Shown in pieces: positions 9,692 through 16,738 of a stretch of DNA of 64,000 nucleotides. The notes under the pieces are model-generated. The model had not been told where the DNA came from. It made no database searches and saw only the letters and a list, made by a program, of their open reading frames with translations. Both the position numbers and the translations under genes were made by a program. The DNA is from an uncultured Luminiphilus sp. (lineage in GTDB: Bacteria; Pseudomonadota; Gammaproteobacteria; Pseudomonadales; Halieaceae): NCBI GenBank assembly GCA_943787485.1, contig CALSMP010000001.1, positions 1-64,000 of the forward strand. Direction: 5' to 3'. Positions within the stretch are counted from its first letter, which is position 1; every line of letters starts with the position of its first letter.

Positions 9692-10477
9692 ATGAGCGAG
9701 CAAGAACAACCCACGCAAGAAGAGCTTGCGGCGCGGCTCAGGGTCGTGTCCCGTCTTGCGGGCGTGGGTAAATTATCAGCCGGTGCGGCCCATGAGATTA
9801 ATCAGCCGCTCAATGTGATCAGGATGGCGGCCTACAACCTGCGTCGATCAATTGAGAAGGGCACCCTGGAGACCGAGACCGCTCTCGCCAAGTTGCAGCG
9901 CATTGATGAGCAGATCGATCGTGTCGCTCGATTGGTCGGAGGCATGAAGGCATTTTCACCCACGAGTAAGCAGGATCACTGCACCATCGATCCCTCTGAG
10001 GCAGTGGCCACTGCTCTCGAGTTACTGGCCAAGCGATTCGGCGCTGCTGAAGTCGCCCTGGAATACCACCCCGCCGATAAACCGGTGGCACTGCAGTCAC
10101 CGCCAACCGCCATTCAGGAAGTGGTTGCTCATGTGGTCGACAATACACTCGAGGCCTATGGCCCGGTGGCAGAGGTCGACCCGTTTGCTAGCAATAAGAC
10201 AGTCATCGAGCGAAAGCTCACCATTACCGAAGTCGTTAGCGATGGCCGCTTTACGTTATGTTTTGAAGACGGCGCCGGCGGCATGGAGACTGAATTCCTT
10301 GCCAAAGCGGCTGAGCCGTTTGTTACCGCCGATGAGACAGCCGGCCATGCCGGCCTTGGCCTGACGATTTGTCGGGACCTAATCACCAGCATGGATGGAG
10401 AGTTTCTCCTTGAACCTGTTGAGGGTGGTCTGCGGGTGACGGTCAGTCTGCCAGTAACTCAGGCCTCGGCCAGCTAA
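9692..10477 (+). CDS. Small soluble sensor-type histidine kinase lacking a sensor domain
   Basis: 261 residues with no signal peptide, membrane segment or PAS/GAF domain. After about 25 residues comes the dimerisation/phosphoacceptor helix with the H-box AAHEINQPL (His34). An HATPase domain follows: N-box HVVDNTLEAY (about 150), G1 region FEDGAGGM, F-box-like AEPFVT, and G2 GHAGLGLTICRDL. This HEINQPL type belongs to the NtrB-like kinase group. No response regulator is adjacent. It converges on the cytochrome/TonB operon with only 34 bases between stops. Its catalytic core strongly resembles that of the membrane kinase at 16739-19282 at the other end of the operon, suggesting related roles (inference). 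The missing sensor suggests it is driven by a partner protein. Confidence 0.85.
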   Translation: MSEQEQPTQEELAARLRVVSRLAGVGKLSAGAAHEINQPLNVIRMAAYNLRRSIEKGTLETETALAKLQRIDEQIDRVARLVGGMKAFSPTSKQDHCTIDPSEAVATALELLAKRFGAAEVALEYHPADKPVALQSPPTAIQEVVAHVVDNTLEAYGPVAEVDPFASNKTVIERKLTITEVVSDGRFTLCFEDGAGGMETEFLAKAAEPFVTADETAGHAGLGLTICRDLITSMDGEFLLEPVEGGLRVTVSLPVTQASAS

Positions 10478-10511
10478 ACCCGTTATCCAGCAGAGCGGAG
10501 ACCGTAACCTA

Positions 10512-11978
10512 TTACTTGGTTAATGCCAGCATATACTTGGCCACCTCGAGGCGCATGGCCTCCGAGATGTGATCCTGCGGTGGCATGGTGGGGAAATCCG
10601 GACGCTTTTTCTCGGGTGCTGCGATGTATTCGGCAATTGCCGTGGCGTCGCTACCGTATTGCGCTTTAATCGCCATCACCGGCGGACCAATCATCCGAAT
10701 ATTGTAGGTGTGACATCCCGCGCAAATACCCTGATAAACCAGCTTGGCGCCATCGGCATCCACGGTAATCACGCGCGGAGTAGCGGGCTCAGGCAGCATC
10801 TTGGTGCTGATGTCACGGGTCGTACCCGCGAGGGTCGGCTTATCACCCACGGCGTCGGCGGCAGTGACCGTTGGGCTATCACAATCGGTCCAGTCCCCCA
10901 GGCCAAAGGTTCGGTAGGCCCCCTTGCGGCTGACGCAACTACCGCGCTCGGCTTCTGCGGCGCCCTTGTAGGCCATGATGTCAGGGCCCGTCGTGGAGAG
11001 CTGGGTAAGCATGAGGACTTTCACGTCGGTTGCTGGATCATTGCCATTGTCGTACATCACGTTGTCGCGGATTTGTACGCGATCGGGATTGGGGTCCGAG
11101 TCAGGATCGCCGGCCACATCTGTTGCGAAGTCCTGACTGGTGACGATGATGCCAGCGGTGTTGTTGCCGCTGATGATGTTGTCTTCAATGATCACGTCAT
11201 CACCTGCCAGGACGATCATGCCTGTACCCGCGGGAATAGTAGAGACCAGCGACCCGGGAATGGCGAAGTTGGGGGTGTTGTTGTCGATCACGGTATTGCG
11301 ACGGATGATCGCATCGTAAGAGGTTTTGATCGGTAGTCCCGGGGTAATGAACACCAGAATGCCGCCGGTGTTGTTATGCGCGATATTACCCTCGACCAGG
11401 GCATGACGGCTGTTCTCGATTTCAATGCCGGCCACATTGTCGAATACGCGGTTATTACGCACATCGATGTGGTCACACATCCCCACGTATATAGCAGCGT
11501 CTTCAATACCGCTTAGCACGTTATTCTCGATCAGCCCATTCTCGCCAAACTCGGGGAAAATGCCGTAAACACCGGTATCAATAATCCAGTTATTACGGAT
11601 CGAAAAGTTATTTCCCGCCTGCCCCATAATGGCGTTGCCCTTGTAGTTCGTGATCTTGAACCACTCGACGGAAAACCCGTTACCCGAATACAAAATGGCA
11701 TCGTTGAGCTGCTTATCGCCTTCGAGATTCGGCCATTCACCTTCCTCGACCACGCCTTTGAGCGTGATGTCGTCTTTATCGACGTACACGGTCTCCCGAT
11801 AGGTCCCCGGATAGACCAATATGGTGTCACCGGCTGCAGCGGCTTTCACTGATGCCTGAATCGAATCCCCATCACGTACTTCATGAATAGCGGCGTGACT
11901 TAATGGTGCTAGAACCACCAAGCATCCCGTAAGCCAGAAAGGGAAAAGTGCGGATCGTAAAATCGTATTGGGCGTCAT
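10512..11978 (-). CDS. Secreted parallel beta-helix protein fused to a cytochrome c domain
   Basis: 488 residues. A signal peptide (LTGCLVVLAPLSHA) is followed by right-handed parallel beta-helix repeats of about 22 residues, rich in Asn ladders (IRNNWI, IENNVL, VRNNRVF, IEDNIISGNN). This architecture resembles the NosD/TIGR03805-type proteins that often sit beside exported cytochromes of unknown function. The C-terminal 90 residues are a monoheme cytochrome c: CAGCH at 419-423 and a likely axial Met in MPPQ at about 465. It is the last gene of the operon that starts at 16449. RBS AGAGG precedes ATG 11976-11978. Beta-helix faces often bind polysaccharide or metal-loaded surfaces; no pectate-lyase-like catalytic set was recognised, so the role is unknown. 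A heme on a beta-helix implies electron transfer in the periplasm or at the surface. Confidence 0.8.
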   Translation of the reverse strand: MTPNTILRSALFPFWLTGCLVVLAPLSHAAIHEVRDGDSIQASVKAAAAGDTILVYPGTYRETVYVDKDDITLKGVVEEGEWPNLEGDKQLNDAILYSGNGFSVEWFKITNYKGNAIMGQAGNNFSIRNNWIIDTGVYGIFPEFGENGLIENNVLSGIEDAAIYVGMCDHIDVRNNRVFDNVAGIEIENSRHALVEGNIAHNNTGGILVFITPGLPIKTSYDAIIRRNTVIDNNTPNFAIPGSLVSTIPAGTGMIVLAGDDVIIEDNIISGNNTAGIIVTSQDFATDVAGDPDSDPNPDRVQIRDNVMYDNGNDPATDVKVLMLTQLSTTGPDIMAYKGAAEAERGSCVSRKGAYRTFGLGDWTDCDSPTVTAADAVGDKPTLAGTTRDISTKMLPEPATPRVITVDADGAKLVYQGICAGCHTYNIRMIGPPVMAIKAQYGSDATAIAEYIAAPEKKRPDFPTMPPQDHISEAMRLEVAKYMLALTK

Positions 11979-12009
11979 GAGAATGCCTCTTTAATAGCAA
12001 CTGGTTTTA

Positions 12010-13248
12010 TTAATCGTCGTCGCGGGCTGTGGCCATCACAGCAAGCGCTGAACCGGTTTCGCTGATTGTTGAATCGGCGGCGCGACCGGGCGCCAAGCCT
12101 GAGGGTAGTGTAACCGGTATTTCAGGCATAAATGACTGATCGGTGAGGGCGCCTAAAAAGTCTACCACCCGATCCAGCTCCTGATCCGTCAGCTGTGGAT
12201 CCCAAATATGCCAATGGAGCTTTAGATCTTCGCCTTCGGGCACCGCGTGACCCCTACCGCCGGTGTAGAAAGCGACGGTTTCTCGCAGGGTGTCGAAATT
12301 GCCCGCGTGCATGTAGGGCTTAGTCAGTACCACATTGCGCAGGCTGGGAACCCGAAAACCTGCTCGCTGACTCGGATCGCCGCTCGTCGCGGCTGCGCCT
12401 GGATCGAGGGGGCGACCCATTTTTTCGGGTACACCAAGGACAGCAATCTGCTGGTTGGTAAACAGGGGTGGGGTGTGGCACTCAGCACAGCGCGCTACGA
12501 ACGAGCGAAAGACATTGAGCCCCTCGATTTCGGGCTCCGTTAACGCACTGTGCACCCCGTGGGCGTAAAGATCATAGCGACTGTTGAGTGAGATCAGGGA
12601 GCTTTCAAATGCAACCAGTGCTGTATAAATACGATCGAGGGTGATTTCACCCTCTCTGTGACCCTTACCTTCATCCCCGTCGTAGGCCTCGGCAAATAGT
12701 GCCGGGTAGTGATCGTTTTCTGAAAGTTTTTGGACGAGTGATTCTGGGCTTCCAGCCATCTCATCGTCTGCGTACAGGGGTCCAAGCATTTGTTCTTCGA
12801 GCGAGCGCTTGCTGCCGTCCCACAAGAGCTTTTCCAAAAACGCGACATTCCACAAAGAGGGGGCGGAGCGTTTGATCGGCTCGCCGGTGGCGCCAATGCT
12901 TTGGGCGAGTCCGTCGCTAAAGCCCAGCGCTGGGTCATGACAGCTCGAGCAGGCAATGTCGCTATTGCCCGACAGCAGTGGATCGAAAAACAGATAGCGG
13001 CCTAGGTCAATTTGCGCGGGGGTAAAGCCGTCACGTACTGCCGGTAGTCCGGTTCTGAGTCCGCCTACCCCGCGATCGTACAGCGAGCGGTAATTGAGGT
13101 ATTGGCTGTAGAGCCGGCATCGGCCCGACTCGTCCAGCCGCAGGGCAGGAGGGCAGTGTGTGGAAAGCTCAAAGTGCTCGTTCGCATCCGAGGCCCACAG
13201 TGGGCCTCCCAACAGAAGTAGTAGCAGTAAGGCGCCAAGCTGCAGCAT
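12010..13248 (-). CDS. Periplasmic diheme enzyme of the cytochrome c peroxidase/MauG superfamily
   Basis: 412 residues with signal peptide (LGALLLLLLLGGPLWAS). Two c-type heme sites: CSSCH at 100-104, followed by DPALGFSDG as in CcpA/MauG proteins, and CAECH at 254-258. Further family motifs are RSAPSLWN, WDGS..SLEEQ and the distal loop YMHAGNFDTLRE. Such enzymes either reduce hydrogen peroxide with cytochrome electrons or, like MauG and MbnH, use a bis-Fe(IV) state to oxidise a protein partner. Sequence alone does not decide which. It starts 2 bases after the stop of the upstream diheme cytochrome, so the two are translationally close, and it lies in the TonB-receptor operon. The natural electron donor would be the upstream cytochrome (inference). 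Confidence 0.85.
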   Translation of the reverse strand: MLQLGALLLLLLLGGPLWASDANEHFELSTHCPPALRLDESGRCRLYSQYLNYRSLYDRGVGGLRTGLPAVRDGFTPAQIDLGRYLFFDPLLSGNSDIACSSCHDPALGFSDGLAQSIGATGEPIKRSAPSLWNVAFLEKLLWDGSKRSLEEQMLGPLYADDEMAGSPESLVQKLSENDHYPALFAEAYDGDEGKGHREGEITLDRIYTALVAFESSLISLNSRYDLYAHGVHSALTEPEIEGLNVFRSFVARCAECHTPPLFTNQQIAVLGVPEKMGRPLDPGAAATSGDPSQRAGFRVPSLRNVVLTKPYMHAGNFDTLRETVAFYTGGRGHAVPEGEDLKLHWHIWDPQLTDQELDRVVDFLGALTDQSFMPEIPVTLPSGLAPGRAADSTISETGSALAVMATARDDD

Positions 13249-13250
13249 GG

Positions 13251-14006
13251 TCAGTCGTTGACGGGTAGCGTCGCTTGATAGCTGGCAATCGAGATCACCA
13301 CGTCTTCAGGGATGGCGGGGGCGAGTCGGTACATCTGTGCTCCCCATGGATCATCGGGGTGCGTACCGCGGCGCCCGCCACGGAAGTGCTCGTACTGGCT
13401 TACCAAGTACCAGTCGTTGATTCCGGCGAGGGCCGGTGCCGACAGCGCTTCATTGCCTAGCCCATCCGACCCGTGGCAAGCGGCGCATAAATTTAAGTGG
13501 TAATCCTTGCCCAGTTTAAGGTCTCCGCTGAGCGTGGCGGACACTGGTAGCGCTGGGAGTTCGTCGACATAATTTGCCAGTAAGGTAATGTCATCGTCAG
13601 AGAGTTTTGCGCTGGCTGCTGCCATGATTTGGCCATGGGTATCCTCGGGGTGGTTTCCCCGCAAGCCATCGCGAAAATAGGTTAGCTGCCGCTCGACATA
13701 CCAAGAGTCGAGGGTGGTCAGAGATGGCGCCCTCAGCTGGGGATTGCCCGAGCCGTTACCGTTGTGGCATTGACTGCATTGGTCGCTATACAGCGTCGCG
13801 CCTGGATGCCTGGGATTCACGGTGTCCACTGCCACCACCTGAGGTGAGATGCTTGTACCCGCATCAGCCGTGTTCGAGCTATCACCACCACAGCTCATAA
13901 GCACGCCGCTCAGTCCAAGCCCCAGCATCGCGACTATTAGTCGGGTGAGCGGAGTACGCCTTCCCGAGCGCTCCTTTACCGGGATTGGGGTCGCGGGATC
14001 ACGCAT
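13251..14006 (-). CDS. Diheme cytochrome c lipoprotein
   Basis: 251 residues from the ATG at 14004-14006, chosen because AAGGAT sits about 8 bases upstream. A longer frame to 14060 would overlap the upstream receptor gene. An N-terminal hydrophobic segment ends in the lipobox LMSCGG (Cys39), so it is probably a lipoprotein. It contains two cytochrome c domains with CSQCH (77-81) and CAACHGSDG (174-178). Each is followed by a similar WYxxxQxxxFRxGxRGxHPxD segment, showing internal duplication of the cytochrome c4/c553 type. It is second in the operon and probably feeds or drains electrons for the diheme enzyme encoded 2 bases downstream. Confidence 0.85.
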   Translation of the reverse strand: MRDPATPIPVKERSGRRTPLTRLIVAMLGLGLSGVLMSCGGDSSNTADAGTSISPQVVAVDTVNPRHPGATLYSDQCSQCHNGNGSGNPQLRAPSLTTLDSWYVERQLTYFRDGLRGNHPEDTHGQIMAAASAKLSDDDITLLANYVDELPALPVSATLSGDLKLGKDYHLNLCAACHGSDGLGNEALSAPALAGINDWYLVSQYEHFRGGRRGTHPDDPWGAQMYRLAPAIPEDVVISIASYQATLPVND

Positions 14007-14034
14007 GCTAAAAATCCTTTTTCGGTGTGTAATG

Positions 14035-16449
14035 TCAGAAGCGGTAAATGCCTTCAACACCCCATGTTAGCGGATCTTGGATGCGAAAAATGGGGGTGCC
14101 AAAAACAGCCACCGTTGTCTGGCTGATACCGCCGATGCGGTTGTCATCCAGTAAGTTCCGACCCCACAGGGCGACTTCCCAGGTTTCATCGGGATTGGTC
14201 CAGGACAAGCGGGCATTGAGTTGGGTGCTGTCGTCCAAATACCCCTCTATTCGCTCGTAATCTGGGTTGTAGTTGGCGTCACCACTATCCCGGGTGTTTT
14301 CGCCAAAGATATATTCAGCTCGCAGCAGCATTTGGCCGCCCGCAACCTGAGGTTGCCAATCCATGGTTAGGGTGTAGTTAGTTGCGGTGTTGCCTGACGA
14401 GTCAAACTGGGTTAGCTCACCGACCGCGTTATAAAACTCCGCTGACTCGGTTTCTTCTTCTCGATAGGTAGTCAGTGCGCTAAGCAACAAACTCTCTGTG
14501 ACCAACCAGTTAAGCGTCACCTCGACCCCTTGCACGCTGCTATCCACGTTGATAACGGTTGGGATCGCGTTGTCCTGTCCCGGTGGTTTGGTTTCCACCG
14601 AGCGCTGCCGCCCTTCCACTTCGAGGTCAAAGAAGGAGAGCTCGACTTGCAGTCGGTCGGTAAAGAAGTCGCCCTTGATCCCCAGTTCAAACTGCTCTGA
14701 CTCTTCCGGCTGCAGGGGCTCCTTGCTGGTTTTGATTGCCAAGGAGTCAAAGCCGCCGGCCTTGTAGCCGGTCGAGAAGGAGGCGTAGGTCAACAGCGTG
14801 TCTGTTAGGCGGTAGGTACCCACAAGACGTCCCGTCAATTTGCTCCAGCTGTCACTGGCTTCCAAGGGGGTCGTCTGCGCCGAGGCATACTCACCCCGAG
14901 CATCGGTGAAGATCTGACTGGTTACCCCGGGGCGAAGCGCGTCCAAAGAGGTGTTCGGAATCAACCAGCTAAAGTCTTTGTTGTCTTCGCTGTAGCGCAG
15001 ACCGGCGATCAGGCTCAGGCGATCCGAAAAGCTGTATTCAATGTCGCCATAGATGCCGTAGTTCTCGAATTCGCCCTCATTGATGATGGCTTCATTCCAG
15101 ACCTCGCCCGCGAGCGAAGGCCCGTAAAGCATGGGCTCACCGAGTGCGCCAGAAATCAGCTCATAATACAAATCACCTGAGGATGCGACCTCCTCTTCGG
15201 TGAGTGGGATACCCAACGCGCTCAGCGTCGCGGCGTACTCATCCGCATTCCAGATGTGATCAAGACTGAGACCGAAGGACGAATTGAGATCCTGGGTCAC
15301 GAGTCGAGCTATGGAGTCAGCGAGGGCATTGGCATCGGTACGCTGGAAGGTATTCTCAAGGCTGTATGTGGCACCCATTACAGCGTTGATACGATCGGTA
15401 TTAAGGTTAAATTGCAGCTCGGCGTAGAAGATATCCGAATCTTCGATGTTGTTGGTGTCGAAGTAGCGTGTGGGATCCGCGGTGCCGTCTTCATCCTGGC
15501 GATTGGTTGTTTCAAAGTCGCGATAGTTAACGATCGCGGTCATCGACCATTCGTTGCTCAGAGTCTGAAACCATTTCCCGGTAATGCCATACATGTCGCG
15601 GGTTTCTTCACCGTTGATCACGTCATTGGCGTAATAACCGCTGTAGGGATCCAGGTTGAGGGAATAAGGGCTGACGCCGATCGCCATACTTGGGGCCTGG
15701 TTAAAGTGATCGACATCGACTGCCAGTTGTAGTGCCGTGTCTTCCGACGGCTCCCAGCGCGCAGCGATACGGCCCGCCCAGTTGCTCTTCTCGCCGGCGT
15801 CAAACTTTGCTGACTCGACATTCTCGGAGATGCCGCTGCGTTGATTGGTCAAAAAATTGGCGCGAACCGCAAAGCTGTCGCTGACCGGCAAGTTGAACAT
15901 GCCCTCAACCCGTAACAAGTCATAATTGCCGGCTCGCAGACGCGCGAACCCTTCCGCTTCATTGCTCGGCGCATTGGGAATTAGACTTACAACACCCGCT
16001 GCGGCGTTGCGACCAAATAGGGTTCCTTGCGGCCCTCGTAACACCTCCACACGCTCCATGTCGGCAAACGCAACGGTCGTTGCTGCTCGGGGAAGATAGG
16101 CGCCGTCATAAAAAGTCGCTACCGAAGGGTCGCCGCCGGTTGAGATGTTGGGGCTGGATATGCCGCGAATCGAGTAGCCTTGCTGAGTGAAGGTCTCACC
16201 CCCTGCATCGAAGCCCACGATGTAAACATCAATATCCTGAAGGGTGAGTGCCCCGGTTTTTATAATGTCTCGCTGGGAAAAGGTCCCCATCGAAATAGGC
16301 ACGTCGATGGCCTGTTGCTGCCGCTTCTGCGCGGTTACGATAATTTCTTCCAGCAGCACGTCGGCGGTCTGGGCCGCTGCAGGTAAGGCGATCGCTGCGG
16401 TGATCCCGGCCGCGAGTAGTGTCGACTTAAAATGGGTGCTGGATTTCAT
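14035..16449 (-). CDS. TonB-dependent outer-membrane receptor
   Basis: About 804 residues from the ATG at 16447-16449, which has AGGGGA upstream and begins a signal peptide (LLAAGITAAIALPAAAQ). An upstream in-frame ATG at 16494 is possible but less likely. TonB-box-like EEIIVTAQKR is near residues 34-43. The plug domain shows VPISMGTFS, YSIRGI, VEVLRGPQGTLFGRNAAAG. A beta-barrel follows, with repeated strands such as FSTGYKAGGFD and a C-terminal Phe (GVEGIYRF). The style (QKRxQxxxDVPIS) matches the large receptor group abundant in sphingomonads and marine gammaproteobacteria, whose ligands range from carbohydrates to siderophores and aromatic compounds. It is first in an operon with three cytochrome-containing proteins. 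The ligand is unknown; a substrate that must be oxidised in the periplasm or a metal complex would fit. Confidence 0.9.
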   Translation of the reverse strand: MKSSTHFKSTLLAAGITAAIALPAAAQTADVLLEEIIVTAQKRQQQAIDVPISMGTFSQRDIIKTGALTLQDIDVYIVGFDAGGETFTQQGYSIRGISSPNISTGGDPSVATFYDGAYLPRAATTVAFADMERVEVLRGPQGTLFGRNAAAGVVSLIPNAPSNEAEGFARLRAGNYDLLRVEGMFNLPVSDSFAVRANFLTNQRSGISENVESAKFDAGEKSNWAGRIAARWEPSEDTALQLAVDVDHFNQAPSMAIGVSPYSLNLDPYSGYYANDVINGEETRDMYGITGKWFQTLSNEWSMTAIVNYRDFETTNRQDEDGTADPTRYFDTNNIEDSDIFYAELQFNLNTDRINAVMGATYSLENTFQRTDANALADSIARLVTQDLNSSFGLSLDHIWNADEYAATLSALGIPLTEEEVASSGDLYYELISGALGEPMLYGPSLAGEVWNEAIINEGEFENYGIYGDIEYSFSDRLSLIAGLRYSEDNKDFSWLIPNTSLDALRPGVTSQIFTDARGEYASAQTTPLEASDSWSKLTGRLVGTYRLTDTLLTYASFSTGYKAGGFDSLAIKTSKEPLQPEESEQFELGIKGDFFTDRLQVELSFFDLEVEGRQRSVETKPPGQDNAIPTVINVDSSVQGVEVTLNWLVTESLLLSALTTYREEETESAEFYNAVGELTQFDSSGNTATNYTLTMDWQPQVAGGQMLLRAEYIFGENTRDSGDANYNPDYERIEGYLDDSTQLNARLSWTNPDETWEVALWGRNLLDDNRIGGISQTTVAVFGTPIFRIQDPLTWGVEGIYRF

Positions 16450-16515
16450 GGCTGTCCCCTGATCGATGGCTGTCGTTGGTTTTGTTGTTGTCATTCTTGT
16501 TGTGATTGTTGTTAT
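16450..16515 (-). promoter_or_regulatory. CAA/ACA-rich leader of the TonB-receptor operon
   Basis: The minus strand just before the receptor start is dominated by AAC/CAA/ACA triplets (for example AATAACAACAATCACAACAA). Such unstructured ACA-rich leaders can enhance ribosome loading and are typical targets of base-pairing small RNAs of the GcvB kind. The composition is seen; any regulatory role is inferred. Confidence 0.3.
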
Positions 16516-16738
16516 TAATGAGACAAGTATGTGTGAACCTTTAAAAATCTCAACTGAAATTGGCGCTTAACAGTTACGTTTTCAGACGCTTACTCAGCGT
16601 GGCCATTTTGGCTTTTTCGAGTACAGTAGCGTCATTCGGGCTTTACCTTTTTAATAACTGGGACAGTTGCGTCAAAAACAGGTTGCCTCGTAGCCTTAAT
16701 AACCACATAGTTCTAGGGGTAATCACAGGGAGGTGGTT

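Noticed and set aside
10569-11336. Long open frame antisense to the beta-helix cytochrome gene
   Set aside because: No recognisable domain or ribosome binding site; mirrors the repeat-rich codon pattern of the real gene.
12010-13248. Assigning the diheme enzyme as MbnH of a metal-binding-peptide system
   Set aside because: No MbnP-like partner or precursor peptide gene was recognised next to it; only superfamily membership is supported.
15256-15732. Open frame antisense to the TonB receptor
   Set aside because: Composition (Gly/Ile/Val-rich) reflects the opposite strand of barrel codons; no motif.
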